This document shows positions 45,908 through 58,564 of a stretch of DNA of 64,000 bases, one piece after another. The DNA lies in the NCBI GenBank assembly GCA_954871525.1, contig OX940872.1:9509180-9573179 (forward strand), in the 5' to 3' direction. The position numbers were made by a program, and so were the translations under genes. The DNA comes from Parietaria judaica (lineage: Eukaryota; Streptophyta; Magnoliopsida; Rosales; Urticaceae). The first letter of the stretch is position 1. Each line of letters begins with the position of its first letter. Below the pieces are notes generated by a model that saw nothing but the letters and a program-made list of their open reading frames with translations, ran no database searches and was not told the DNA's origin.

Positions 45908-46160
45908 ACTTAGCCCTAAGATCTCTTGCACATCGAGCACATACATCATGTCCTCACCTTTGATCATGTCCATCCTGATCCGGTTCACGGTCATCATGAT
46001 GACCCTAATGTTGTCCCAGTCGAGCAGACCTATAACCCTATCGGCTTCGCAAAGGCTCGTGAAGTTGGGCGTGGCGATGATGAATCCGGCATCGATCCCC
46101 GTAGGGAAGTAGATGAGGGCATTGCAGCCAAAGCCGAAGAGGATCGTGGAGCGCATCTTG
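45908..46160 (-). pseudogene. minD: MinD (plastid septum-site ATPase) gene fragment
   Basis: The minus-strand translation contains GIDAGF, ITSL-like FTSLCEADRVIGLL, IRVIMMTVNRIRMDMIKGED and MMYVLDVQEILGLS. These match, in order, the middle of the MinD ATPase that positions the chloroplast division ring. Only about 75 codons remain of a protein of some 320. The stretch between FGFG and the GIDAGF block is deleted, the segment around the TPANEAV motif is missing, and neither the P-loop nor the C-terminal membrane helix is present. There is no start or intact frame. It is a captured or retro-copied fragment; a copia LTR begins 37 bp to the right. Confidence 0.75.
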
Positions 46161-46196
46161 TCATTGTTAAGGACCTCAAAGTTTGACCGGCGTATG

Positions 46197-48178
46197 TGTT
46201 GGACATATTCTATATATGCCTTCTATTCAGATGCTAATCCCGCTTGTATAAGATTATGGTCATTTTCCTAGGAATGAAAGTACTTATTAATATATAGTTA
46301 TCTACGGGTTATAGATATAGTTATCTATTGATTGTAGGAATAACTACCAAATTGAATGTTTGATCCTTCGTTCTTTATCTTTTGCATTTATGTTAAATTC
46401 ATCACACAGGGTCTTTGTGTGAGGAGGTTTGACTAACATAAATAAAGAACTTGAAATTGGTCCATAGTCTAGATCGGAAGTGGGAACTTCTGATTGGGAA
46501 CGACTACTGGTGAACTTAATAGATCACATTTATGTGATGACCTATTACCGCGTCAGAGTGCTTTCCACGCACTAGTAAGTTCATCGGGTATGAAGTGTCT
46601 TCATACTAGACAGGGACAAAGTTATATTCAAAATCATTATGTAAGTCTCTCACTGATGAAAATAAGATGAAGTCGCTAAGATGATCAGATGAAATTAGCT
46701 AAAGTCCTTAGTATTGTGGATTCGTACGGTTCAACTTACATAGTCTTTGATTTAATCATTACAGAGTACAGCTCGGTACTCCTAATACTTTTATTTTGGG
46801 ATTATACGGTTGACCGGGATGATTTGCACAATAGTAGATATGGATAAAAACTTTATGATTTCATTATTATGATTTTGTGGGAAGCAAATAAACACTCATG
46901 GCCAGGTTACGGATTCATAACCTGCTAAGTGAGTAGTTTGCAATAAATCATAGATTAAGGTAGTGTCATCAAAATGACACAACGGTAATAATACGAAGAC
47001 CGATCAATTTAGATATTTGATTGTATCATGGACACCAGTATCAGGAAGATATAATTATACACACTTGAGAGAATAACTTCGCGCTATAATTGAAAGTTAC
47101 CGAAGTTGGTGAAAGCTCTACACTTTCACCGTAGCTCGGGTGTGTTGTCCATTTGTCCCATTTGTAGCTCCACAAGGATGACACCGAAAATATGTTTATT
47201 ATATTAGTTAAACATTGAATAGATCCAATCACGAGTGATTCGTAATTGTTGTCACGAATTCTCTGATTAACCTAAAGTGGCAAAAGTACCAAAGTTTTTG
47301 GTACTTGCCGGGAGTGTGAAAAATTGATAATTTAATATGACCCCTGGATAATTCTAGGATTATGGGAAATCAATTTTTGTGAAATTATCATTTTAAATTG
47401 TGCAATTCTGATGTACGGTCTGAGAGTTATGGTCAAAACAGTTTTTCGGCGAAGGCCAAAATATCCGTTGTTTTTACCTTCGAACTTGAGAGGAAATTAA
47501 ATTTTTAATTTTATTCATGGAATATTTAATTAAGAATATAATCATAAATTTCGAATTATGGTTATAGTAATTTTAAATCCTGAAAATATAAGATTTAATA
47601 ATCAAATCTTTGAGTAAATATCTTCAAATTTGTTGAGATAATATCTCCAAAGTGATTGTGATCAACTACCTATAAATAGGGGATCCCTAGAACCCTAAAT
47701 TACACACTTCACATCCTAAAAACGTTAGAAAAATCGTTTTTTCTCAGCCTCTCTCAGTTCCTGCGAATTTCTCAGGTAAAATTCTTCCTGTGATTTTTAC
47801 ATTTCGGGTTTAGAGGTTATTCAAGAAGAGCCCACGCTCTTGGCGACGTAATCCCAGAGTCATACACCGGAAGACAACTTGGAGTTATCTTCTCACAGAA
47901 AATCGCAAGAAGCAACGTTGATTAAAAGGCACGGAGTTCTTGAAGATCAAAGAACGCAGACAGAATGGTCGAAGATGTCAGGTAAACGTTCATTATTCAC
48001 TTTTACTCAAGGCTCAGATTAAAATCAGTTAACATGTTAATAAATTAAATCTAATTAATCCATCACGATCTTGTGAAATTAATTGTAAGGTTATTTTGAT
48101 ACATACGGTTTGAAGGGTTATTGGTCTGGGACTCTAACCCCGTAAAAATTTTAAAGGTCAAATTGTGTGCCTCAATCA
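46197..48178 (+). mobile_element. Copia-type LTR, ~2 kb, left-behind 5' LTR
   Basis: Begins TGTTGGACATATTC and ends CAATCA, followed by TGGTTACAG at 48180, which resembles a decayed initiator-tRNA primer site (TGGTATCAG in the element at 58565). It shares ordered words with the LTR at 55797-58562: TATGAAGTGTCTTCATA, GTATAAGATTATGG versus GTAAAAGATTATGA, TTTGATTTAA, GGCAAAAGTACCA, and a TATA box at the same relative place. Orientation is plus. No gag or pol follows, so the rest of the element is deleted. Confidence 0.65.
47671..47679 (+). promoter_or_regulatory. TATA box in the copia LTR
   Basis: TATAAATAG followed within about 100 bp by a CT-rich stretch (TTTTTCTCAGCCTCTCTCAG). This is the usual U3/R promoter arrangement and matches the box at 57991 in the related LTR. 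Confidence 0.6.
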
Positions 48179-48194
48179 ATGGTTACAGTTTCTT

Positions 48195-48540
48195 AGAAGT
48201 CGGCGGTGACCGATTCGGGTCTAGATCCGCAGATGCGACTCGGAATCGGTGTTTGAGGGATATCGATTCTAGAAGTATGTCACCGATGAGGGCCCTGTTG
48301 AGGCAGTGATTGTTGTTGAGGGCCTCGACCAAGTGTAGTTGACGCGAATCTCGAGGCAGCTTAAGAGGTCGAGGTTGCGGAGGCCAACGCCGGCATTGAT
48401 GGCGAACGATGTAGAAATGAAGGCGCGCAAGGGAGACCCCACGTTGGCCGTGGTAGTGGTCTTGCTGGCGGCGAGATGTTGTGGGCAAGTTTTAGGGATT
48501 GGGGAAGGAGAAGAGAGAGGGGAGAGAAGTTTAATATATA
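48195..48540. other. GC-rich block of unknown origin
   Basis: Sharply more GC-rich than its surroundings, with open frames on both strands (101 codons on the minus strand). I recognise no family. It could be the leader of the deleted copia element, since the element at 58.6 kb also has a GC-rich block after its primer site, or a captured gene fragment. Confidence 0.35.
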
Positions 48541-49190
48541 TTAATTAAGATATATTTTGAATTTATTATTAATTATATTCTAATTAATAATAGAAGTGTT
48601 AATTTGGTAAAAAAAATGTCATTAATGAGCATAAATGAGTTTCAAGAAATTATGGGCATTTCAACCTTTTATGTTTTTTGGGCATTTGATGAGTTTTTCT
48701 TAATTATGAAATTAATTGACTTGAGTTCGATTGAGATCGGGTTTAATTAAGTTTGGTTGAATTTTTTTATTTTTGCACACCCACAAGGTTAGAGGGGGAT
48801 TGATTTAGACTAACAAGGAAATTATTTTTAAATAGCTAATTTATTCATTAATCATGGTTATTGCCTATCTATATGGTCGAAAAATAGTTAGTTTTAGTCT
48901 TAAGTGAAAACAAAAGTTTTAATCACATCAATTTTTAAACTTTAAAACAAGATTTTTCTTCTCAAAATATCCTTATTATTTTCATATTATTATTTATCCA
49001 CTTGAACCTTCCAAATTTCCATATGTTTCTTACAAACCTCTAAATAATGATTGACATTTAAGTAGAAAATGATTAGGAATATATATTGTCAAGCTTTGAA
49101 GATATCTAAGAAGAAACTCTATAAAGCTACAAAAAAAAAAAAAGTCTTATGCACAAAATCGCAATTGTAGGTAAAATATAAGGATACCGG
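48541..49190. other. AT-rich spacer
   Basis: No gene recognised. TTATGGGCATTTCAACCTTT near 48650-48680 may pair with the inverted sequence near 45262. Confidence 0.4.
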
Positions 49191-49194
49191 CTAC

Positions 49195-49390
49195 CAAGGT
49201 TTTAAATGCCGCTTGCCGATTTCGTTTCGCATTTTTTCTTTTACGGATATATCGCTTGCCGATGGGTATGCCGATGGAAAAATTGTAAAAAAAAGAAATT
49301 CCGCATGCCGCATATACCGCACTTTTCGCATGGGCATACCGCATGCCGATGGGGTTTTCGACGGATATTCTGTAAAAAATATTTGAGTAT
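49195..49390. mobile_element. hAT terminus-like segment
   Basis: Starts CAAGGTTTTAAATGCCG, nearly the same as the CAAGGATTTGAATGCCG end of hAT copies A and B. It is followed by many GCCGATGG/GCATGCCG words and TGTAAAAAATATTT. The other end and a target duplication were not found, so the element is truncated or its border is decayed. Confidence 0.5.
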
Positions 49391-49439
49391 TTAAGCAAGA
49401 TATTTATATAAGTTCAAAACTACATATTTAATAAATACA

Positions 49440-49785
49440 AGATATTCGTAAATTAAATATGTAGGTGACATGTATAATATTAAGTCACTTTATTAGTTTA
49501 AGTGTATAATATTAAGTCAAATTATTATGTGAAGTGAATATGTATGTTAATTAAGTGTGTAATATTAAGTGAATATGTATGTTAATTGTATATGTATGTT
49601 AACAAATTTAATATTAGTTGAAGTGTATATTATTAAATGAATATGTATATTGAGCGTATATGTATGTTAGGTGAAGTAAATATGTATTCTAAGTGTATAA
49701 TATTATTTGAGGTGTATAATATTAAGTTAAATTATTAGGTGAAGTGTATGTGTATGTTAAGTGTGAATGTGTGATATTAGTTGAA
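49440..49785. repeat. Irregular repeats of GTGTATAATATTAAGT / TATGTATGTTAA
   Basis: These two words and variants alternate at least ten times with irregular spacing of about 20-45 bp. Low-complexity repeat, non-coding. Confidence 0.75.
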
Positions 49786-49967
49786 TGAATAACAAAAAGT
49801 CCCACATTGATAGATGACAAGAGTTTAGTGATGTTTATATACCAAATATTAGGGACAAGGGCTTGGGCCCTTTGGGTCATAGGATTTTGTGGATGGGGGA
49901 AGACTCACACAAATGTTCTAATCTACCACACGCGCGCGCCGCCGCCGTCGTCCGACCGGCCGAGCCG

Positions 49968-49991
49968 AGGTGGGGTGGGGTGGGGTGGGGT
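49968..49991 (+). repeat. (GGGGT)n tract, G-quadruplex motif
   Basis: Four consecutive GGGG runs separated by single T (49972-49990), preceded by a CG-rich stretch (CGCGCGCGCC, GCCGCCGTCG). It satisfies the usual G4 pattern of four G-runs with loops of 1 nt. Lies in otherwise AT-rich DNA, possibly an LTR promoter remnant (GTCCCACATTG, GGCTTGGGCCC nearby). Confidence 0.8.
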
Positions 49992-50019
49992 CTTGAGCAA
50001 GTATAAATATTTTTGGTGA

Positions 50020-52970
50020 AAGTTTAATTGGTATTTTTGCCAAAATCTACCAAAAATATAATTTTTACTGAAATTCCATCCAAATTTCGCAATTTTTACA
50101 CTATAAAACGAAAAAAGATTTGAGAGTATTTACATATCGATCCTTATACAAGACTGTTCCCCAAAAAGGTTTTCAATTACCCTTACATTCTCTCTCTCTT
50201 CATCGCAATCAAGGACGAAACTAAAAAAAAAATTGTGGAGAAGGACGGAAAAATATTCCTTGTATTTTTTTAATGACATATAAATATATATATTTGCGGG
50301 TTTTCTGTATTATATTTTGTTGTATATATTACTACGAGTATTCATATGAAGAAGCAAGTTTGAAAGATTTAGAAAAGAAATACCTGAAGAAATTGATGAG
50401 GATCGGAGATCTTCCACCGAGATTTTTATTTTCTGTGTAAACGAAGGTAAAGAGATCGTACCAAGTCACGTCTAGGACGCGTTCCTTAAAGTGATTCGCC
50501 TCCGCAATCGGACTGCGTCAGTTCCCAGGATAAAACGGCGCTACCGTTGTCACCGCAACGACGAATCGAACTCGCAAAGACCTCAACCCCGGTATATATA
50601 TATATATTATATATATATAATAGAGTGATTTTGAGCTTCACATGGAGTGAAAACGGAAGTGCAAAGCTCGGAAAGAATCTCTGAGAAGTTCGAAAATAAG
50701 GTTTGCTAGGTGTGTCGAAATAAAAACCGAGCATCTTCTAATTTGTAGATGTTCCAAAGATTTTTGTATATTCCATAACTTTTTTAACATTTATTTGCAT
50801 TCATGAATAATCATAACGTTTTTTCTGAATCAGAGAGTTTACTCTCAATAAATGTCCTTACGTTTTGTAAATCAAAACGAAAATCTCATAATTTCCATTA
50901 GCTGCATAGTGCATACGTTTTTATCACATTTAATTTTCACTGATTGCAACTTTTAATTTCGATTTACATACGTTTTTTCCAACATATTTTATATCGATTG
51001 CTATCATAACTTTATAAGTATTATTAACCGTACAGATATTCTTTGTCATTTTTATTTAAAAAAAATTATGATAAGAGTAGTTATTGTATTATAGGGAATT
51101 ATACTTCTTGCCACTTATAACAAATAATTTAAATACAACTTATAAGGCTGTAAAAAAAAGACAAGAGAAGTAGATAGGCCTTTTTATTAGGCAACTATCA
51201 TTGATTACGTAATTTATACACGTAGGGGTTGCCTTGCCTTGTTAATTAGGCAACTATCATTGATTACATGTAGAATTTACTTTAAGAATTAAGATGATAC
51301 GTGTTGATAAAATATTACAGCTACAACTAACTCACATAGGCTCGTCGTACCTAGGGTTCGGCACAAAAATAATAATAAAAATTAAAAAAAAAATTTGTTG
51401 AATTTCGGTCCTCTGTAGTCTGTAGTAGCGGGAGAAATGTTGAACATATGCTCTCCATTTTTCTGCCAAGTCCTAAGTCGATTCTCTATAATCGCATCTC
51501 AGTTTAGGACCTAGTTTTCTCTTTAGCATTTTCTTACCTCTTTTTAATCATTTATACGATCATAAAGAGTATCGGCGCAATATTTTTATTTAGAACTTAG
51601 TAGTATAAAATAATAGTCTTTCTCTACTTCTAAGTTAGTTAGTTATACATTTTTGGGATGTTAGCAATAAGAATACTTATATGTCAAAAAAATAATAATT
51701 TATATTTCAAATCTTTTGTTTAACAAAACAATTATCAGTGATGTATAAAAGTTTAGGGTAATTAGCTACAGAAATACTCATATGTACAATAAATGATGAC
51801 TTCTATTCCCAATCTATTTTTTGGAGGCATAAATTCTAAAAGATTAAAAAGAAAAGTTCAGCAAAAATACTCATATGTGCATAAACGATAAATGATATTC
51901 TCAATTTAGAAAAAAGTTTGGCAAAACTAATTAGATTTGTCCACATTTAGTCTTTGTCAGCTTTGTCGTGATGTTTCACGTGGTTGTTTTTATTTGTCCA
52001 CGTGTCAGCGATTTTAAATGTCGACTCACTTAATTAATTTTTTACCATTTGATATATCTTTATATATTAATATTTTCAAATTTATATCAATCTTGAATTT
52101 ATTGTTTAGGCTTGAAAAGATAAAATAGCGGCACAATACCCCTAAATCATTAAAAATCATTAAAAATTAAGAAGTAGCATTTACAAAAATACTTGAAGTG
52201 TTTGAAGTTATATTTTGTTTGTACCCGATATTTAACACCATTACACGTTAGATGTTTAGTTATAAAAATACCTAAACGTCAAATTGACTTATAATTTATT
52301 ATAACACTGCATTGCATTGTATTCCGCAGTTTGTGTTTGTTTTTTTTATTATGTGTAACACAGGTGTTGTAGAAGACTTTCCATGTATGACATGTGCTGA
52401 ATATGCGACTGAATCGTCAGGAAGACCATGGCAATAAAAATCAAGATGCACAACTAGTGGAGATATCATAGGTATTAGGAATTTCGACATTCATGGAATA
52501 AATTTATTGGTAGAGATTTGATTGCCAGATTCATATCGGATAAGGTTGTCGAATGAGTTGTCGGAACAATTGTCAAAGCGACAACAAAGTTAATGGCCAA
52601 CATCTTCAGCACAGCTAATGTCCAAGATCTTTAGCAAAGTTATTGCCACAATCACAAGCATTTGCATCATCAAGAACAGATCGTAGAATCAACGCACTTC
52701 ATGGTTGTGATTGAAGATTGTCAATCATCCTTTCAATCACCTGATATTGTGAGCCTGGAACCTTTCATATTCGATCAATTTGTCCGGCTATATAATATTT
52801 GTTGGTTGTTATTAACTAATTAGCACGAAAAAAGTAAAAATCTGCTCAAAGGAAGCTAGGGTCTTGCGATCTCATTCGAGGAGTGACGATCTCACAGTTG
52901 AAGCATCCACGACCATTTTCGAAGAGGAGCACCATACTTTTCCCTAGGGTTGGATCACCAATTGCGCCTC
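50020..52970. other. AT-rich intergenic DNA, no gene recognised
   Basis: Contains a moderately GC-rich patch at 50440-50590 with an 82-codon minus-strand frame of no known family, a (TA)n stretch near 50594-50625, and two copies of a TTAGGCAACTATCATTGATTAC word (51187 and 51246). MITE-like words (AGGGTAATTAGCTACAGAAA near 51757 and AATAGCGGCACAATACCCC near 52125) suggest a decayed foldback element. Confidence 0.4.
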
Positions 52971-52974
52971 CTGA

Positions 52975-53440
52975 TGGGAACTTGTCTATTCCCTTATGAA
53001 ATTCAATTAATTAAGTATCTTGTATAACCCTGTAGCATTGTTGAATGTTTTTCAGCGGAATACAATATTTGAGTCAGTGCCCCTTGTAGGTTCCAAATGT
53101 TTTGGTATATTTTCCAAATAGCACTTTTAACCAAATACATACACACTACGTAAACGACACCACAACAACACTCTCTCTATATGAATATAATATTATATAC
53201 GTGAAAGAGAGAGAAAAGGATAATTGGAAGCTATGAATGAAAATTGAAGTAGGAGAGGTGATATCAATAAAAGCAATAACATAGCTATTTATAGGCAGCA
53301 AATTTAATGTAAAAATACTTATATGCCCCCAAACTTGGTGACTAAGTAAGTATTTATATTTTCTTAATAGCAACTTGCAAGCAAGTTGTATAAAGCTATA
53401 CCATGGCTTACGACTTTATTCTCCCCGCAAGCTTGACGTG
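52975..53440 (-). mobile_element. Probable 3' LTR of the minus-strand copia element
   Basis: Lies immediately downstream of the RNase H end of the minus-strand pol. On the minus strand it begins after a purine-rich tract (GCGGGGAGAA, 53425-53434), the expected polypurine primer. It contains a TATA box (CTATAAATAG, 53285-53294) followed by CT-rich sequence. Borders are uncertain because no TG...CA pair stands out and the 5' LTR is not present. Confidence 0.45.
53285..53294 (-). promoter_or_regulatory. TATA box in the minus-strand LTR
   Basis: CTATAAATAG on the minus strand within the presumed U3/R region, followed by a CTCTCCTACTTC-type leader. Confidence 0.45.
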
Positions 53441-53469
53441 GCTCGAGGTTCTTCACGCCGAATAGTTGT

Positions 53470-55800
53470 CTCATCTATGTAAATTTGACTATTGCCAGAG
53501 CATTGGTGAGTATGTCGACACGTTGCTCTTCGGTGCTGACAAATTCAACGAAGATCTCCCGGTTCTCCACACACTCGCAAATAAAGTGAAAACGAATGTC
53601 GATGTGCTTGCTGCGTTCATGAAATACCGGGTTTTTCATTAGTGTGATAGCTGACTTGTTGTCAACATAGAGAGTCACTGGCTTCTGCTCGGCTACAGTC
53701 ATTTCGCTCAACAAACTTCTGAGCCACAATGCTTGACATGCTGCTGCGGTCGCCGCCATGAACTCGGCTTCACAAGACGATAAAGCCTCGATTTTCTGCT
53801 TTTGAAGCTACCGGGTCATCAAATTCCCGTTGAGGTAAAATGCCATACCTCCTATACTTTTTTCTGTCATCGACATCACTGGCTAGATCACTGTCGGTAA
53901 AACCGACCAGTTCTTGAGCTCCACTTCTTCTTCCGTATTGGATCCCATAGCTTATCGTTCCCTTCAGGTAACGAAGGATGTGCTTCACAGCCTGCTGGTG
54001 TAAACCGGTAGGCTTTTGCATGTGACAGTTCACTATGCCAACTGCATATGAGATGTTCGGTCGGGTATGGGTTAGGTACCTGAGACACTCGATGACACAC
54101 CTGTACTCCGTGGGATCCACTGGGGTTCCTTTTGCGTATTTCCCGAGCTTTAACATCGGTTCCATCGGATACTTGCTCGGGTTGCAGTCCGCCATCTTGA
54201 ACTGCTTCAAAATTTTCTTCGCGTAGGCCGACTGATTTAGCGTGACACCTTCATTTTTCTGATCGACCTCGATGCCGAGGTAGTATGAGAGTAGTCTGAG
54301 GTCGCTCATCTCGATCTCCTTCATCATCTGCTTCTTAAATCCATCAATGGATTTTGCATTGGATCCGGTCACGATCCAATTGTCGACGTAGACACCGACG
54401 ATAAAGGCGTCTCCTCGATTGTTCCTCGTGTAAACTGTTTGCTCTTCGGAGCATTTCTTGAAACCAAGACTCTTCATACTCTTGTCGAGTCAAGTGTTCC
54501 ATGCACGTGGTGCTTGTCGTAACCCATAAAGTGCTTTTAACAGCCTGTACACCTTGTGCTCTGCGGCCTTTTTGACGAAGCTTTCTGGCTGAGTGACATA
54601 GACTTCTTCTTCTAGTTCACCATTCAGGAACGCCGATTTGACATCGAGGTGATGGATCTTCCAGCCTCGGTGAACTGCGAGGGCTAGGATTAGCCTGACT
54701 GTGTCGATTCTGGCTAATGGATCGAAAACTTCCTCGAAGTCTACTCCTTGCTTCTGCACGTAGCTCTTTGCGACCAGACTGGCCTTGTGGTTGAGGACGT
54801 TGCCTTCTGAGTCCTTCTTGAGTTTGTAGACCTACTTTAGACCAATGGACTTGTGACCTCTTGGAAGGTCGACAAGCTCCCACGTCTGATTCTTCTCAAT
54901 GGACTCCAACTCTCTTTTCATCGCTTCCTGCCATTCCTTCTTGGTAGCTGCCTCACCATAGCTGGCTGGTTCCTCAGTTCTCACCAGCAAGAGCTCTTCT
55001 GGGCTTAAATCGAGCTCTCGCGCTTCTTCGTATACGTCGGACAGGGTATGGAACCCTCTTTGTTCGTCTTTGATCGACGAGTCTCCCGAGCTGGTTCCTC
55101 CTGAACTAGCTGTCATTAAATTCGGGGTGATCATGCCTGATCCCGGGTTAGGCAAGCTTGGTGGTGAGCTGGTTCCAGACGAACTGGTTTCCGTCGAGCT
55201 GGGCGTTGCTAACCCCTAGAACGGACTCTCACCCTCTTCATGCTTGACTGTCTTTTGTTCTTCTTCTTTTTCTTCTTCTTCAGGTATGAACTCTACCGAG
55301 TTCTGTTCGGGCTCTCTGTTCTCTTCTCGCCAATCCCATTTATTTTCCTCTTCAAACACAACGTCTCTGCGTACATGCGCTTTGCCGCGTCGGGGGTTTG
55401 AAGAACATGTGTGCCTTGCTTCATTCTTCGGCTCCAAGGTACACCATCGACTGACTCTGATCATCGAGCTTTTTGAGGTTTGGTCCCACAATCTTCACAT
55501 GTGCGGTACACCCAAACACCTTCATATGTTCTAGATGAGGTTTCTTCCCTTTCCACGCTTGGTAAGGGGTTTGCTCGCCTAGTGCCTTTGTCGGTAGACG
55601 GTTCAGCAAGTAGACTGCATGTCGTACTGCTTCTCCCCAAAACCTCGACGGGACTTGCATGCTCTTCAGCAAACTCCTTGCTGTGTCCATGACGGTCCGA
55701 TTCCGTCTTTCCACCACGCCGTTCTGTTGGGGCGTGTATGGTACGGTAAGGTGTCGCTCTACACCTTCTTCTCCGCAGTACTCTGCGAAATTTTTATCCA
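53470..55800 (-). pseudogene. Ty1/copia gag-pol remnant (integrase, RT, RNase H)
   Basis: Reading the minus strand from 55800: the end of the integrase core (YTPQQNGVVERRNRTVMDTA, LNRLPTKAL) and the linker with VFGCTAHV. Then come an acidic hinge, the reverse transcriptase start (EWQEAMKRELESIEKNQTWE), [28 protein letters not shown] and the catalytic box, and finally the copia RNase H (GFTDSDLASD, SKHIDIRFHFI). The RT active site reads YVDN where the family has YVDD. Frame is broken at about 55420-55490, at 55215 (TAG), near 54832 (stop replacing Trp), near 54485 and at 53769. Everything upstream (gag, protease, first half of integrase) is absent, cut off where the plus-strand copia LTR begins. 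It is a dead copy. Confidence 0.92.
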
Positions 55801-58562
55801 TTTGTAAAAGATTATGACAAGTCGTTTATCCATTTGTGTCCTTAAACAAGATATTTTATCCATTTGTAAAAGATTATGACAAGTCGTTGAATAAAGATGA
55901 TGCTTATTATGATAATCTTATTATAGTTTCTGGTAGAGTAAAATAGAATATTTGATTCCTTAGTTCATGAAGGATGCAATTATGTTATTATTATCACAAC
56001 AGAGTCAATGTGAGGAAGAATTAATAATCATAATAAATGAACTTAAAATGTCCGTGACCTGATCAACTGGGTGGGAGCCCATTAATCGTATAAGGTCATT
56101 AATGTGACTAAGTGATAATCCTATTCTGGATTTTGTGTGTGTCACACTCACTAGAGTGCATTAAGTATGAAGTGTCTTCATATTGGACTGGACCTGACTT
56201 AAACTCCGGAAGTTATCATATAAGACCGTCACTGATAACTTGGAGTTGAGTCACTAGTAGATGATCGAATGGATATTCGATCTAAGTCCTGAGTGATCTT
56301 GAGTCTAAGCTGCTGGCTTGAGTGTTCTTTGATTTAACCGTTAAAGAATACGAAATATTACCGCTGTTCCCAACACTATTATTTTTGGAACATGATAGTC
56401 AGCAGTAAAGGGTACCTTGGTCATAGACATGGGCATCACACAGCTCTCTTCAGAGTGATGATGATTCCCTTAATTGTCGGTGGTGAGAAGTGAGAGGTAC
56501 CCGTGCGTAACTTATGAATCGAAAACCATAAGTGGGTCACTCATAATATTACTGACTGAGTCAAGGATGAAAATGCAATGAGGGGCATAACGGTAAAAAC
56601 CGCCTGCTCATGTGTGAATCATCAAGTGAGAGATCAATAACCCGAATTTGATTGTATCAATGGACACCCTGCTATTATAAAGGGAATAATATATACCGTA
56701 TCACTAAAGAGTGCAGCCTCGGGTCTATAGTGGAATCACGTCGAGGTTTGACGAACAACTAGCAGTTCGTTGGAGTTTAAGTGAAACGGGTCTATGGTCC
56801 CCAGGATAGCTCCGTAACGGATGATACGTACGTGATTAAAATACATTCTGGATAATATTAAATTTTTTGGCTTGAATTATAAAACTGAAAGGTCTGTGGC
56901 AGACGTCAGATAGTTTTATCGGAAGCGTGGCAAAAGTACCATATTTTGGTACACGAAATTAACTGATAAAAGAAAGTTAGAATTTAGATTTTCTATTAGA
57001 ACCATGTTGTTGGAAATTAAATTCTAAGCAACTTTGCTTTATGAACCAAGTCATTTCGACTTACGGAAAATGATTTATGGATTTTCTAAGTTTATGATCG
57101 GTTCGATAAACTTTGAAATTAAATCACGTGTCACGAATTTAAATGATGGTGTGGCACCATGACATTTTAATGTGTGATATTGAGATCAGGAATTATTAAT
57201 ATAATTTAATTATTTGGATTTAATTATTAATATCTTATTAATAATTAATTAATAATTAATAGATTTATATTAATAAATAGAAAAATTTATATTTATATAT
57301 TCATATGTGTAAATTGGAAGTAGGGTTTGATATATGAAACCCTAGTTAAATTCGAATCGCATGATTTGCTATTTCCATATTTGCGGCATAAGTACCATAT
57401 GTTTTGGTATTTTAGCAAATCCCTAATATCAATATTATCCATTTGATCGGTTATGATTTAATATCAACCGTTGGATTAGGATATTGCTAAATTCGAAACT
57501 AATGACTTGGTGACCAAGTTTCATTTTTCAAATTTAGTTAATTAATTGTATCCGTTAGATCGGTCTAAGATTTAATCATTACCGTCGGATTGAAAATTAA
57601 TTAATTATATATATCTATATATATTCGAATTTGGTTTAAGGATAAATTCGAAATTGTTTTTTGATAAATCTTTTTATTTAATTTTTATCCTAAACTAATT
57701 TGATTTATTAGATCGGTTTAAAGATTTATCTCAACCGTTGGATCTAGATAATGATAATTCGAATTATATATATATATATGATAATTCGAATTTTATACTA
57801 ATAAGAAGATAAGATTGGATTTTTGATTTATCTAAATCTTTCTTATTTAATTAAATGCCTAATTAATTATATCCATTGGATTTAGATGAGATTAAATCTG
57901 AACCATTGGATTAAGATAATTAATTATATTTAATTAATAGAATTCGAAATTAGGGATGAAAATTCTCCAATTCGGTTACGGTTTTGAGCCCATAAATAGG
58001 AGGCTCATTCTACACATTTTTCACACCTTTCCCCAGAGAAAAATTCGAACTCTCCCTCTTCCTAAGGGTCTGCGAATTTTCTCTCTGATCTATTTCTTCT
58101 GGTTCGGCTTAGGAGACTATTTCTCCGGAAGCTTAAAAAGAACCATCAGTTAAGATTTCACGACAGAGTCCTGCCGGCGAAGCCCACGCTTCGGTACGAG
58201 GATTCGAGGAGAATATCCCGGAAGATCACGGGAGTTTCCATCAGCACCGGCGGAGCCCTGCCCGATTCAGAGCGTGCAGCCGGAAATCGTCAAACAGGTA
58301 CGGCCTTATGCATTAGGTTAATAAATGCGAACATTTACTGCTTTCTATTTATTTCCTATTATGACTAATTTATTAATAATGATTTATGAATATTAAATTA
58401 CATAATATTTATCAGATCTTGGGATATGGTCATTATCTGATATTCGGACCGTTGTACGGATAACAAGTTTTCCGCTTTAAAATAATTTTTTAAATGTTAC
58501 CCGGACGGTTCAGAGGTATAACTCGTGATAATTTTACGGAATCCGAGACGAGATTTCCAACA
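55797..58562 (+). mobile_element. Copia 5' LTR, ~2.8 kb, first bases missing
   Basis: Ends TTTCCAACA just before a primer-binding site, so it is the 5' LTR of the plus-strand copia element. Ordered similarity with the LTR at 46197-48178 suggests its first ~40 bp are missing at the junction with the minus-strand copia relic. A 60-bp-offset duplication (ATCCATTTGTAAAAGATTATG at about 55797 and 55857) lies at the junction. A TATA-like box is at 57991-57999 (CATAAATAG). An alternative start TGTTGGAAAT at 57008 would mirror the end perfectly but conflicts with the similarity to the other LTR. Confidence 0.7.
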
Positions 58563-58564
58563 AT

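Noticed and set aside
50486..50734. 82-codon minus-strand frame
   Set aside because: Contains a (TA)n-derived Tyr/Ile run and no recognisable domain; not supported as a gene.
57008..58562. Shorter LTR starting TGTTGGAAAT at 57008
   Set aside because: It mirrors the LTR end well, but ordered similarity to the 46.2-kb LTR extends left to about 55.8 kb; kept only as an alternative.
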